From positions 62,001 to 126,000 of the forward strand of contig NZ_QJVD01000012.1 of the NCBI RefSeq assembly GCF_003219815.1: a stretch of DNA of 64,000 nucleotides, read 5' to 3'. Within the stretch, counting starts at the first letter, position 1. Every line of letters starts with the position of its first letter. The DNA comes from Arthrobacter livingstonensis (lineage in GTDB: Bacteria; Actinomycetota; Actinomycetes; Actinomycetales; Micrococcaceae). The translations under genes and the position numbers were made by a program. This document shows positions 41,265 to 51,832 of this stretch, piece after piece. The notes beneath the pieces were generated by a model. That model searched no databases. It saw only the letters and a program-made list of their open reading frames with translations, and was not told where the DNA came from.

Positions 41265-42380
41265 ATGCGAATTTTGATTGCACCTGACAAGTTCAAGGGC
41301 ACCCTGACCGGCGTCGAAGCGGCCGCCGCCATGAGCGAAGGCGCTCTCCGTGTCTACCCCGACGCCGTGGTGACAACGCTGCCCGTGGCCGACGGCGGCG
41401 AGGGCACCCTGGAGGCCGCCGTCGCGGCCGGCTTCGAGGAGCACATGAACGCCGTGGTGGGGCCCATCATCAAGCCCGTGGGCGCGGCTTGGGCCATCCA
41501 CCAGGACACGCATGTGGCCGTCATTGAAACCGCCCAGGCCAGCGGCTACCTGCTCTCCGAACCGACGGTGGAGAATGCCCTGCGCGCGCATTCCTACGGT
41601 TCCGGGCAGCTGATCGCCGCCGCCCTAGAGGCCGGCGCCACCGAAATCATCATCGGGCTCGGCGGCTCCGCCATGACCGACGCCGGCTCGGGCGCCCTGC
41701 GCGCACTGGGCCTGAAGCTGCTCGACGCCCACGGCAACCTGGTGCCCCTTGGCGGTGGGTCCCTCCTGGACGTGGCCACCATCAACGCCTCCGGGCTGGA
41801 CCCGCGCCTGGCCGGCACCAAAATCCGCATGGCCGTCGACGTGGACAACCCCTTGTACGGCTACAACGGCGCCGCCCACGTCTTCGGCCCGCAAAAGGGC
41901 GCGGACGCGGACGCCGTGGAGAAGCTCGACGCCGGGCTGCGCCACCTGGCTTCGCTGGTCCGGGCCGCGACCGGCGTCGACATCGACGTCCCCGGCGCGG
42001 GCGCCGCCGGGGGCTTCCCATCCCTGTTCACGGCCTACGCCAACGCGACGATTGAGCGCGGATTTGACCTGGTTGCGGAGATGGTCGGCCTCGATGCGGC
42101 CCTGAACGGCGCGGACCTGGTCATCACCGGGGAGGGCTCCATGGATGAACAGTCACTGTCCGGAAAGGCGCCCATCGGCGTGGCCGACGCCGCCCACGCC
42201 AGGGGACTGCCCGTCGTCGTGGTTGCCGGACGGATCACCGTCACGGCGCAGGAACTTGCCGCACACGGCGTGGTCGCTGCCGTCAGCGCCACGGACGTCG
42301 CGGGATCACCCGAAGCCGCCCTGGCCGAGGCGGCAATGCACACCGCCAGGGCCACCTCGGAGGCGCTCAACGGCATCTAG
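41265..42380 (+). CDS. Glycerate kinase (GarK/GlxK family)
   Basis: A 371-residue kinase of the type I glycerate kinase family, phosphorylating glycerate to 2- or 3-phosphoglycerate. It begins MRILIAPDKFKGTLTGVEAA with the family's conserved start, then LPVADGGEGTLEA, GLGGSAMTDAGSGALRALG, FGPQKGAD and TGEGSMDEQSLSGKAP, all hallmark motifs. It is full length. The sugar-acid dehydratase module lies 6 kb away, but a direct pathway link is not shown. Confidence 0.92.
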   Translation: MRILIAPDKFKGTLTGVEAAAAMSEGALRVYPDAVVTTLPVADGGEGTLEAAVAAGFEEHMNAVVGPIIKPVGAAWAIHQDTHVAVIETAQASGYLLSEPTVENALRAHSYGSGQLIAAALEAGATEIIIGLGGSAMTDAGSGALRALGLKLLDAHGNLVPLGGGSLLDVATINASGLDPRLAGTKIRMAVDVDNPLYGYNGAAHVFGPQKGADADAVEKLDAGLRHLASLVRAATGVDIDVPGAGAAGGFPSLFTAYANATIERGFDLVAEMVGLDAALNGADLVITGEGSMDEQSLSGKAPIGVADAAHARGLPVVVVAGRITVTAQELAAHGVVAAVSATDVAGSPEAALAEAAMHTARATSEALNGI

Positions 42381-42398
42381 GTCCTCCGTTGACGCGGC

Positions 42399-43703
42399 CT
42401 AATGCGCGGCGGCTTCCTTTTCGGGTTCCAGGGGGTCGCCGGCCGTGCCGCGCCACTTCGCCAGCGCGTGCATGCCGTGGTAGACCACCAGGGCGGCGGC
42501 CGTACCGAGCGCGATGCCCGCAAACTGCAGGTTCCCCGCCACCCAGGTGTAGTCGGCCACGCCCACAATGAGTGCGACGGCGGCGGTGGTCAGGTTGATG
42601 GTGTTGGAGAAGTCCACCTTGTTTTGCACCCAGATGCGCACGCCCAGCACACCGATCATGCCGTACAGCAGCGTGGCCGCCCCGCCCAGCACGCCCACCG
42701 GCACCGTGGCGATCAAGGCGCCGAACTTGGGGAAGAAGCTCAGCAGCAGCGCGGTGGTCGCGGCAACGTAGTAGGCTGCCGTGGAATACACCTTGGTGGC
42801 CGCCATGACGCCAATGTTCTCCGCATACGTGGTGGTGCCGGAGCCCCCGCCGAGGCCGGCCAGGGTGGTGGCGACGCCATCGGCGATGATGGCGCGGCCG
42901 GCGTACGGGTCCAGGTCCTCCCCGGTCATCAGTGCCACCGACTTCACATGGCCAATGTTCTCCGCCACCAGCACCAGCACCACGGGCACAAACAGGCCAA
43001 TCACCGCCACGTGGAAGGTGGGCGCCTGGAACGGCGGCAGGCCGATCCAGCCGGCGTCGTGGATCTTGGAGAAGTCCACCTCGCTGCGCATGATGGCCAC
43101 CAGGTAGCCCACCACCACGCCCACCAGGATGGATAGCCGGCCCAGGATGCCGCGGAACAGCACGCTGACCAGGATGATCACGAGCAGGGTGACGAAGGCC
43201 GTGACGGGTGCCTTGAGGAAGTTGTCCTTGGCGGACGGGGCGAGGTTCAGCCCGATCAACGCCACGATGGTGCCGGTGACGGGTGCAGGCATGAGTCGGT
43301 TGATCCAGGTGGCGCCGAACTTTTGCACCAATAGTCCGATCAGGGCCAGCACGACGCCGGCCATCACCACCCCGCCCAGCGCGCCTCCCACACCGAACTC
43401 CTTTTGTGACGCCATGATGGGGGCGATGAACGCGAAGCTGGAGCCCAGGTAGCTGGGCACCTTGCCGCGCGTGAGGAGCAGGAAGAAGAAGGTGCCAACG
43501 CCGGAGAAGAACAGCGTGGTGGCCGGCGGCATGCCCGTGAGGATGGGCACCAGGAACGTGGCACCGAACATCGCCACCACGTGCTGAAGGCCGATGCCGA
43601 TGGTGAGCGGCCAGATCAGCCGCTCACTGGGGGCCACCACCTGGCCGGGCTTGACGGTCTTGCCGTCTCCATGGATGCTCCATTTGGTGCCCAACAAACT
43701 CAT
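42399..43703 (-). CDS. Uracil-xanthine permease (NCS2 family)
   Basis: A 434-residue membrane transporter with about 12-14 helices. Family motifs include GLQHVVAMFGATFLVPILTG, SYLGSSFAFIAPIMA, VLVLVAENIGHVKSVALMTG and LGGGSGTTTYAENIGVMA, which contains the substrate-binding glutamate (YAENIG) of UraA-like carriers, so uracil is the most likely cargo. The ATG at 43703 has GGAGAGG upstream. It converges with the glycerate kinase gene and diverges from the amidotransferase gene. Confidence 0.92.
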   Translation of the reverse strand: MSLLGTKWSIHGDGKTVKPGQVVAPSERLIWPLTIGIGLQHVVAMFGATFLVPILTGMPPATTLFFSGVGTFFFLLLTRGKVPSYLGSSFAFIAPIMASQKEFGVGGALGGVVMAGVVLALIGLLVQKFGATWINRLMPAPVTGTIVALIGLNLAPSAKDNFLKAPVTAFVTLLVIILVSVLFRGILGRLSILVGVVVGYLVAIMRSEVDFSKIHDAGWIGLPPFQAPTFHVAVIGLFVPVVLVLVAENIGHVKSVALMTGEDLDPYAGRAIIADGVATTLAGLGGGSGTTTYAENIGVMAATKVYSTAAYYVAATTALLLSFFPKFGALIATVPVGVLGGAATLLYGMIGVLGVRIWVQNKVDFSNTINLTTAAVALIVGVADYTWVAGNLQFAGIALGTAAALVVYHGMHALAKWRGTAGDPLEPEKEAAAH

Positions 43704-43895
43704 TGCGTGCCTCTCCATGCGCTGTCCCAACTGTGTGCGGCTACGGACAAGAATATCGGGTGGCCGGTCATTCCGTGCGCCAGCGCCACTTTGCGAAGGC
43801 CAAGGGCCGGCGGCACGGATAGGATCACAGCATGCCGTTGGCCGGCATTTTCCCCGCGCGTCATCGACTTCTCCTGAGCGTGAAAGGTTCACCCT

Positions 43896-44768
43896 ATGTG
43901 TCGACTCTTTGGACTGCATGCCGGCGCGGAGCCGGTCCAGGCCACGTTTTGGCTGCTCAAGGCCCCGGACAGCCTTTCCGAGCAGAGCCGGCGGGAACCT
44001 GACGGCACGGGCATCGGTGTTTTCAGTGCCGGAGGAGTGCCGGAAATTTCCAAGCAGGCGATCGCGGCCTTTGTGGACGAGGAATTCGCCACGGCGGCCC
44101 GGGAGCTCAAAAGCACGACATTCGTGGCCCACGTCCGGTACGCCACCACGGGCGCCCATACGACGGCCAACACCCACCCCTTTGAGCAGGATGGAAGGAT
44201 TTGCGCCCACAACGGTGCTTTTGGGGAGTTGGACAGGCTCGACGCGCGCCTCGCTGATCTCGGCGGCACTGAACTGGTGCTGGGCCAGACGGACAGCGAA
44301 CGGATGTTTGCCCTGATCACGCTGGAGACCCGGCGCCACGGCGGCGATCTGTCGGCGGGCATCTCCACGGCCCTGACGTGGATTGCGGAGAACCTGCCGG
44401 TCTACAGCCTCAACCTGGTCATCACGACGGCCACCGGGCTGTGGGCGCTGCGGTACCCGGAGACGCACGAACTCCACGTCCTCGAGCGGGCACCCGGCGG
44501 GCATCGGAACGGCCAGCCGCTGAAGGTTGACAGCAGTCGAATCCACGGGCGCAGCCAAGTCTTGGCGGGGAAGCGCGCGGTCGTCGTCGCCACCGAACCG
44601 ATGGACAGCGACCCGGGATGGCGGATGCTGGAACCGGGCGAGTTGCTCCATGTGGACGCCGGCCTCACCCTCCACAGCAGCCGGCCGCTGCCGCCAAGTC
44701 CTGCCCGCCGGCTGTTGTTGACGGAACCGGTGCCGCCCGCCGCCCCAACCTTCGGTGCGGCAGGCTAG
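43896..44768 (+). CDS. Class II glutamine amidotransferase (YafJ-like)
   Basis: A 290-residue Ntn-hydrolase protein. Cys2 after the initiator Met (MCRLFGLHAG) is the expected nucleophile, and VAHVRYATTGAHTTANTHPF, with the GRICAHNGAFGELD stretch, is the glutaminase site. There is no second synthetase domain, as in YafJ/GAT-II stand-alone proteins, so its acceptor reaction is unknown. It is divergent from the uracil permease by 192 bases and converges with the ArsR gene. Confidence 0.88.
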   Translation: MCRLFGLHAGAEPVQATFWLLKAPDSLSEQSRREPDGTGIGVFSAGGVPEISKQAIAAFVDEEFATAARELKSTTFVAHVRYATTGAHTTANTHPFEQDGRICAHNGAFGELDRLDARLADLGGTELVLGQTDSERMFALITLETRRHGGDLSAGISTALTWIAENLPVYSLNLVITTATGLWALRYPETHELHVLERAPGGHRNGQPLKVDSSRIHGRSQVLAGKRAVVVATEPMDSDPGWRMLEPGELLHVDAGLTLHSSRPLPPSPARRLLLTEPVPPAAPTFGAAG

Positions 44769-44789
44769 CTCGATAGGTTCCCAGGGCGG

Positions 44790-45098
44790 CTACGCGGCGT
44801 CGTGCCCGGGGGCCACCATGAGTGCCAGGCCCAGCAAATCGTTCAGGGCGTGTGACAGCGCGGGGTGCGACAGCTCGTATTTTGTCCGCCGGCCCTCGGT
44901 GATGGTGACCACCAGGCCACAGTCGCGCAGGCAGGAGAGGTGGTTGGACATGCTCTGGCGCGATACTTCCAGCTTGTCAGCCAATGCCGCCGGGTAGTTT
45001 GGCGCATGGGCCAGCTCCATGAGGATTTGCGCCCGGGTGGGGTCCGAGATGGCGTAGCCGAACCTTGCCAGGACGGCGGCGTTGCTAATGGACTTCAT
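44790..45098 (-). CDS. ArsR-family metal-sensing repressor
   Basis: A 102-residue winged-helix regulator. The core is DPTRAQILMELAHAPNYPAALADKLEVSRQSMSNHLSCLRDCGLV, with metal-ligand candidates Cys in the recognition region (SCLRDC) and C-terminal histidines (HPALSHALNDL), reminiscent of CmtR-type sensors of cadmium, lead or zinc. I use the ATG at 45098; a TTG six bases upstream is possible. It is divergent from a cation diffusion facilitator, with a perfect palindrome between, so it very likely represses that exporter. Confidence 0.88.
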   Translation of the reverse strand: MKSISNAAVLARFGYAISDPTRAQILMELAHAPNYPAALADKLEVSRQSMSNHLSCLRDCGLVVTITEGRRTKYELSHPALSHALNDLLGLALMVAPGHDAA

Positions 45099-45118
45099 TC
45101 TCAATATGGTACACCTTT

Positions 45119-45132
45119 TGATGAATTCATCA
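45119..45132. promoter_or_regulatory. ArsR operator
   Basis: TGATGAATTCATCA, a perfect 14-base palindrome, 20 bases upstream of the exporter start and 21 bases from the regulator start. Confidence 0.7.
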
Positions 45133-45151
45133 TTCGATGTACTGTTGAGGC

Positions 45152-46075
45152 ATGTCAGGACACAGCCACTCCCACGCCGGCGCGCCCGGGGAAAGCCATC
45201 AGGGCCGCATTGCCGCTGCCCTGTGTGTGACGCTGGCCGTGTTTGTCTTCCAGGTCATAGGCTCCCTTCTGACAGGATCGCTGGCCCTGCTCTTTGACTC
45301 CGCCCATGTGTTGACCGATGCCGGCGGGCTGGCCATGGCATTGCTGGCCGCGCGCCTGATGGCCCGGCCGTCCACCAACCGGCGCACGTGGGGGTTTGCC
45401 CGTGCCGAGGTGTTGGCGGCGACGGCGCAGGCCGCCATCCTCCTTGCGGTCGGCCTGGTGGTGCTGGTGGAAGGCGTGCAACGGCTGTTCCACCCGGCCG
45501 ACATCGCATCGCAGGAAATGATCGTGTTTGGCGCGATCGGCCTGGCGGGCAACGTGATCTCGCTCTTCGTGCTGATGGGCGGGCGCAGCAGGAACTTCAA
45601 CATGCGCGCGGCCTTCCTGGAGGTGCTCAACGACGCCCTGGGGTCGGTGGCCGTCATCGTCGCCGCCATCGTCATTTCCACCACCGGCTGGATGCAGGCC
45701 GACGCCGTGGTGGCCATGCTCATTGGTGTGCTGATCCTGCCGCGCACCGTGAAGCTGCTCCTGGAAACCATTGGCGTCCTGCTCGAATCGACCCCCGCCG
45801 GTCTGGACCTGGCCAAGGTGCGCGAGCACATCCTGGGCCTGGACCACGTTCGCGAGGTCCACGATCTCCACGCCAGCCAGATTGCTACCGGCCTGCCCGT
45901 TCTGTCCGCGCACGTGGTGGTGGATGAGGAGTGCTTCCACGACGGCCACGCGGCCACCATGCTCGACGCGCTTCAGCACTGCGTTGCCGGCCATTTTGAC
46001 GTCAGCATCGAGCACTCCACGTTCCAGCTGGAGCCCGTGGGCCACGCCCAGCATGAGCCCGGCGCCCATCACTAG
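45152..46075 (+). CDS. Cation diffusion facilitator (CzcD/ZitB-like) metal exporter
   Basis: A 307-residue CDF transporter with six helices and a His-rich N-terminus (SGHSHSHAG) and C-terminal histidines. Helix 2 has the metal motif FDSAHVLTDAGG. In helix 5 the usual HxxxD is EVLND, i.e. Glu in place of His, which may alter metal choice. The cytoplasmic domain follows with LESTPAGLDLAKVREHIL and HVVVDEECFHDGHA. With the neighbouring ArsR repressor it should export zinc, cadmium, cobalt or a similar ion. Confidence 0.92.
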   Translation: MSGHSHSHAGAPGESHQGRIAAALCVTLAVFVFQVIGSLLTGSLALLFDSAHVLTDAGGLAMALLAARLMARPSTNRRTWGFARAEVLAATAQAAILLAVGLVVLVEGVQRLFHPADIASQEMIVFGAIGLAGNVISLFVLMGGRSRNFNMRAAFLEVLNDALGSVAVIVAAIVISTTGWMQADAVVAMLIGVLILPRTVKLLLETIGVLLESTPAGLDLAKVREHILGLDHVREVHDLHASQIATGLPVLSAHVVVDEECFHDGHAATMLDALQHCVAGHFDVSIEHSTFQLEPVGHAQHEPGAHH

Positions 46076-46106
46076 CGCCGCAGCCTGGAGCTTCCGTCGG
46101 GGGCCC

Positions 46107-46235
46107 TGGCGCTCTCGCGAGGTGGGGGCTGGTGCCCGCGCGCGCCGCACACGACTTCGTTGGAGCGGACGCTGCGGCGCCCACCACGCCGCCAGCCCCC
46201 ACCATCGCTGCGCGCCGGCAGGGTCCCCAGCGCCA
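46107..46235. repeat. Nested inverted repeat between convergent genes
   Basis: Three concentric arm pairs: TGGCGCT (46107-46113) with AGCGCCA (46229-46235); GGTGGGGGCTGG (46121-46132) with its complement (46192-46203); GCGCCGCA (46142-46149) with TGCGGCGC (46173-46180). It fills the gap between the CDF and pgm genes and may terminate both. Confidence 0.6.
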
Positions 46236-46238
46236 ATG

Positions 46239-47882
46239 CTAGGAGATGACGCCGTCCACGAGCGCCTTCGCCTCGGCCTGGACCTTCGCCAGGTGCTCCG
46301 GGCCCTTGAAGGACTCCGCGTAGATCTTGTACACGTCCTCGGTGCCGGAGGGGCGCGCGGCGAACCAGGCATTCTCCGTGACCACCTTCAGCCCGCCGAT
46401 GGCCGCGCCGTTCCCCGGGGCCGCCGTCAGCTTGGCCGTGATGTCCTCACCGGCCAGCGTGGTGGCGGTGACGTCGGCGGCGGACAGCTTGCCCAGCGCC
46501 GCCTTTTGCTCCCGGGTGGCCGGCGCGTCAATGCGTGCGTACGACGGCGCGCCGAAGCGGGCGGTCAGCTCACCATAGTGCTCGGAGGGCGACTTGCCGG
46601 TGACGGCGGTGATCTCCGAGGCGAGCAGCGCCAACAGGAGGCCGTCCTTGTCCGTGGTCCACACGGAACCGTCCTTCTTCACGAAGGAGGCCCCGGCAGA
46701 TTCCTCGCCGCCAAACACACCCTCGCCGGAAAGCAGGCCGGGCACAAACCACTTGAAGCCAACGGGCACCTCCACGAGCTGGCGGCCAAGGTCGGCGGCC
46801 ACGCGGTCAATGATGGAGGAGGAGACAAGCGTCTTGCCAACGCCGGCCGTGGCGGGCCAGAGCGGGCGGTGCGTGTAAAGGTACTGGATGGCCACGGCAA
46901 GGTAGTGGTTCGGGTTCATGAGCCCGGCGTCCGGGGTGACGATGCCGTGGCGGTCCGCGTCGGCGTCGTTCCCGGTGGCAATGTCGTAGGGCGCGCCCGC
47001 CTCGAGCTTGGTGATCAGGGAGGCCATGGCGAACGGTGACGAGCAGTCCATTCGGATCTTTTCATCCCAGTCGAGCGTCATGAAGGCCCACTGCGGGTCC
47101 ACGGTGGGGTTCACCACTGTCAGGTCCAGGTGGTGGCGCTCGCCGATCTCGCCCCAGTAGTCCACCGAAGCCCCACCCATGGGGTCGGCGCCGATCCGCA
47201 CGCCGGCGCTGCGGATCGCGTCCAGGTCCAGGACGGAGGGGAGGTCATCCACGTAGCCGGAGAGGAAATCGAACTTGCCGGTGGATTCGGCCACCAGCGC
47301 GTCGGCCAGCGGCACGCGCCGTACGCCGCGGAGGCCCTCCTCGAGCAGCTCGTTGGCGCGGTTGGCGATCCAGCCTGTCGCATCGGAGTCGGCCGGGCCG
47401 CCGTGCGGGGGGTTGTACTTGAAGCCGCCGTCGCCGGGCGGATTGTGGGACGGGGTGACCACGATGCCGTCCGCCACGGCCTCAGCGCGTCCCTTGTTGT
47501 AGCTGAGAATGGCGTGGGAAACCGCGGGTGTGGGCGTGAAACCGTGGCGGGCGTCGATGAGCACCTGCACCCCGTTGCCGGCGAGCACCTCCAGTGCCGT
47601 GTTCTGGGCCGGCTCACTGAGCGCATGGGTGTCCTTGCCCATGAACAAGGGGCCGGTGATGCCCTGACCCGCCCGGTATTCCACAATGGCCTGGGTGATC
47701 GCGGCGATGTGGCCCTCGTTGAAGGAGGCCTTCAGCGACGAGCCCCGGTGCCCGGACGTGCCAAAGGCCACCCGCTGTCCCGGGTCGCCCAGATCGGGGG
47801 CAATGTCATAGTAGGCGTCCAACAACGCCGTGAGGTCTACAAGGTCCTGGGGTAGGGCAACTGTGCCCGCGCGGCTAGCCAT
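46239..47882 (-). CDS. pgm: Phosphoglucomutase (alpha-D-glucose phosphate-specific)
   Basis: A 547-residue phosphohexomutase interconverting glucose 1-phosphate and glucose 6-phosphate. It shows [14 protein letters not shown] near the N-terminus, the phosphoserine loop [16 protein letters not shown], the metal loop [10 protein letters not shown] and the phosphate-binding [16 protein letters not shown] at the C-terminus. The ATG 47882 is chosen because family similarity starts there; an in-frame extension to 47999 is not supported. Full length and intact. Confidence 0.94.
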   Translation of the reverse strand: MASRAGTVALPQDLVDLTALLDAYYDIAPDLGDPGQRVAFGTSGHRGSSLKASFNEGHIAAITQAIVEYRAGQGITGPLFMGKDTHALSEPAQNTALEVLAGNGVQVLIDARHGFTPTPAVSHAILSYNKGRAEAVADGIVVTPSHNPPGDGGFKYNPPHGGPADSDATGWIANRANELLEEGLRGVRRVPLADALVAESTGKFDFLSGYVDDLPSVLDLDAIRSAGVRIGADPMGGASVDYWGEIGERHHLDLTVVNPTVDPQWAFMTLDWDEKIRMDCSSPFAMASLITKLEAGAPYDIATGNDADADRHGIVTPDAGLMNPNHYLAVAIQYLYTHRPLWPATAGVGKTLVSSSIIDRVAADLGRQLVEVPVGFKWFVPGLLSGEGVFGGEESAGASFVKKDGSVWTTDKDGLLLALLASEITAVTGKSPSEHYGELTARFGAPSYARIDAPATREQKAALGKLSAADVTATTLAGEDITAKLTAAPGNGAAIGGLKVVTENAWFAARPSGTEDVYKIYAESFKGPEHLAKVQAEAKALVDGVIS

Positions 47883-48097
47883 GTCCCCAGCATGCCAGAG
47901 CGGGCCGGGTTTGCGCATCAGTTTGCCACACTGTGGACGCAGCCGGGCGATTGTGGCGACTGCCGAGGCAACTGCCGAAACCGCCAAATACGGGCGCAAA
48001 CACGGGCGTGGGCCAATGCTGGTCTACGATGGAAGCCAAGTTTCCATCAGTTAATTCGCCTCCCTTTGTGGAGGCCCGCAGCCAGCAGGAGCCAGCC

Positions 48098-48634
48098 GTG
48101 TCGAACCAGCCGGACCAGCCGCAGCCAAATTCCGACCCGCCGCCGGGCTACACTCCGCCGGGCTACATGGCCCAGCCCGTCCCGCCTCCGCCCTACGGCC
48201 AAGCCCCCTACGCTGCGTCCGAGCAGCAGCACCAGCCCTATGGCCAGAACCCCTACGGGGCGCCGGCCGGCGGCCAGTTTGCCCAGCCGCAGTACGGCGC
48301 ACCCACGTACTACCAGGGCGGTCCGGGCTACGTTGATTCCACCAGCGGACCCCGCGGCCTGAGCCTGGCCAGCATGATCATTGGCCTGGCGTCCCTGCTC
48401 GTCGCCGGCTGGTTTATCATTCCGCAAATTGTCGGCATAGTCCTGGGCCACGTCGGCCTGTCCAAGGAAAGCCCGCAGGGACGGCCGTTTTCCATCACCG
48501 GCCTGATCACCAACTACCTGGCTCTGCTGATTTACCTGGGCATCTACGCGTTCTTCATTTACCTTGCAGCCTCGTTGGGCGACTATTCCAGCAGCACCGG
48601 CGACACGTGGTCGTCGCTGGAGTCTGCCCTCTAA
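48098..48634 (+). CDS. DUF4190 membrane protein with proline-rich N-terminus
   Basis: A 178-residue protein. Residues 1-85 are a low-complexity Pro/Gln/Tyr/Gly segment (PPPGYTPPGYMAQPVPPPPYGQ), followed by GLSLASMIIGLASLLVAGWFIIPQIVGIVLGHVGLSKE, the DUF4190 two-helix signature, and a second hydrophobic stretch near the end. Such proteins are common in actinobacterial membranes and of unknown role. The GTG at 48098 has an AGGAG seven bases upstream; the longer frame from 47933 lacks coding character. Confidence 0.83.
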   Translation: MSNQPDQPQPNSDPPPGYTPPGYMAQPVPPPPYGQAPYAASEQQHQPYGQNPYGAPAGGQFAQPQYGAPTYYQGGPGYVDSTSGPRGLSLASMIIGLASLLVAGWFIIPQIVGIVLGHVGLSKESPQGRPFSITGLITNYLALLIYLGIYAFFIYLAASLGDYSSSTGDTWSSLESAL

Positions 48635-48743
48635 GCCGGCCCGCGAGGCGCCCGCACCAGGGGCAGGTTTCTCAGCGCCAAGCGGCACCCGCCCCAGCGC
48701 CGCAGCGCAGGCTCAGGTGCCGCCGTCGTACGTTAAGAACCGC

Positions 48744-50222
<1,479 letters not shown>

Positions 50223-50264
50223 CGGACCAATTTTTGCATTTATGACATGTCACGTCACATTGGG

Positions 50265-50376
50265 CCGGTTCCGCCGGGCGCTACCGCGCAGCGCCCTCCC
50301 GCCACCCGCTACGCTCGCATCCGGTTCCGCCGGGCGCTACCCCGCAGCGCCCTCCCGCCACCCGCTACGCTCGCAT
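50265..50376. repeat. Two tandem 56-base repeats
   Basis: 50265-50320 and 50321-50376 differ at a single base; a partial third unit (CGGGTCCCTCGGGCGCTACGCT in two pieces, CGGGTCCCTCGG and GCGCTACGCT) follows to about 50398. Located between the POT and rhodanese genes. The right part matches the dispersed repeats at 55780 and 58069. Confidence 0.75.
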
Positions 50377-50436
50377 CGGGTCCCTCGGGCGCTACGCTTA
50401 TTGAAATTGACCAAGCCATTTTCAGGAGTAAAGCCC

Positions 50437-50763
50437 ATGTCAGACACCATGAACGTCACGGTTGCGGAACTGTCCGGTGACGCCGTGATTTTGGATGTCC
50501 GTGAAGACTACGAATGGGAAGCCGGCCACATTGACGGCGCCCGCCACATCCCCCTTGAACAGCTTCCGGCGAGCCTGGACGGCCTTGACCCGGACGTGGA
50601 CCTCAACGTCATCTGCCGCACCGGCGGACGGTCCTTCCGTGCCGCCACCTGGCTGACCGAAAACGGTTACAGCGCGTTCAATGTGGTGGGCGGCATGGGA
50701 GCCTGGTTCGAGGCCGGCAGGCCCATGACCAGCGAAAACGGCGAAACCCCCCGCGTCCTCTAA
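50437..50763 (+). CDS. Rhodanese-like domain protein
   Basis: A 108-residue single rhodanese domain. The active-site loop is CRTGGRS with the persulfide cysteine at Cys60, preceded by ILDVREDYEWEAGHIDGARHIPL, the typical CH2A-type motifs. It is predicted cytoplasmic and may carry sulfur for detoxification or sulfur transfer. The ATG has AGGAG eight bases upstream. It is followed 28 bases later by prephenate dehydratase, probably in one transcript, though without functional link. Confidence 0.92.
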   Translation: MSDTMNVTVAELSGDAVILDVREDYEWEAGHIDGARHIPLEQLPASLDGLDPDVDLNVICRTGGRSFRAATWLTENGYSAFNVVGGMGAWFEAGRPMTSENGETPRVL

Positions 50764-50791
50764 CTTCCACCCCCTACCGGACAGGCCCTCC

Positions 50792-51733
50792 ATGAACACC
50801 GCGACAGGCACCTCCACGCTGCCCTACACCTTTCTGGGGCCGGAGGGGACGTTCACCGAGACGGCACTGCTCCTGGTTCCCGGTGCCGCCGCGGCGGAGA
50901 GGATTCCGTCCACGAACGCGGCGGACGCCCTGGCCAAGGTGCGCTCCGGCGCGGCGCGTGCTGCCATGCTGCCCATTGAAAACTCCATTGAGGGCGGCGT
51001 GCCGGCCACGCTCGACGCCATCTCCAACGGCGTGGAGCTGCGGATCCTGCACGAGGTGGTGGTGCCCGTCAGTTTTGTCCTGGTGGCCCCCGCGGGCGTG
51101 TCCCTGGCGGACATCACGCACGTGGGAACGCATCCCCACGCCTGGGCGCAGACACGGAACTGGTTCCAGGCACACCTGCCCAACGCGGCCCATGTGCCGG
51201 CGAACTCCACGGCGGCCGCGGCCCATGAACTCCTCGGTGCCGGCCACGCCTTCCAAGCGGCCGTGTGCGCGCCGCTCGTGGCCGAGCAGACGGGCCTGTC
51301 CATCCTGGCCGCCGGCATTGAGGACAACATTGGCGCGGTGACCCGCTTTGTCCTGATCGGGCAGCCGGGGGAGCTGCCCGAGCCCACGGGTGCCGACAAG
51401 ACCACCCTGGCGATTCCGCTCCCCGAGGACCGGCCCGGCGCGCTGATGGACATCCTGGAGCAGTTTGCCGGCCGCGGCGTGAACCTGAACCGCATTGAGT
51501 CCCGGCCCACCGGGCAGTTCCTGGGCCACTACATCTTCAGCGTGGACGTGGACGGCCACATCCGCGACGCCCGGGTTGCCGACGCCCTGCGCGGCCTGCA
51601 CCGGGTCAGCCCCCAGATGCGCTTTTTGGGTTCCTACCCGCGGGCGGACCATCAGCCGCCGCTCATCCGGGCACACAATGCGGACGGCGCCTTTGACGAC
51701 GCCGCCGCATGGGTGGAATCGCTGCTGGGCTGA
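50792..51733 (+). CDS. pheA: Prephenate dehydratase
   Basis: A 313-residue enzyme converting prephenate to phenylpyruvate in phenylalanine synthesis. It begins with YTFLGPEGTFTETAL, has the catalytic-domain motifs AAMLPIENSIEGGVPATLD and NIGAVTRFVLIG (the TRF catalytic triplet), and a C-terminal ACT domain from about residue 200 (RPGALMDILEQFAGRGVNLNRIESRP, containing the GALx and ESRP phenylalanine-binding motifs). Full length, monofunctional actinobacterial type without a chorismate mutase domain. Confidence 0.94.
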   Translation: MNTATGTSTLPYTFLGPEGTFTETALLLVPGAAAAERIPSTNAADALAKVRSGAARAAMLPIENSIEGGVPATLDAISNGVELRILHEVVVPVSFVLVAPAGVSLADITHVGTHPHAWAQTRNWFQAHLPNAAHVPANSTAAAAHELLGAGHAFQAAVCAPLVAEQTGLSILAAGIEDNIGAVTRFVLIGQPGELPEPTGADKTTLAIPLPEDRPGALMDILEQFAGRGVNLNRIESRPTGQFLGHYIFSVDVDGHIRDARVADALRGLHRVSPQMRFLGSYPRADHQPPLIRAHNADGAFDDAAAWVESLLG

Positions 51734-51832
51734 AACGGTGTGGCATCTTCCCGCCCGGGCCCGGCAAGCCTATGCTTTGGGTACCCGGGAAGCCTTCGGG
51801 ACGAGCACGGAAACAGGAAGGTGCCAACAGCC

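Noticed and set aside
50265-50376. Tandem 56-base repeats considered as CRISPR or plasmid iterons
   Set aside because: Only two copies with no spacers, and no replication gene nearby.
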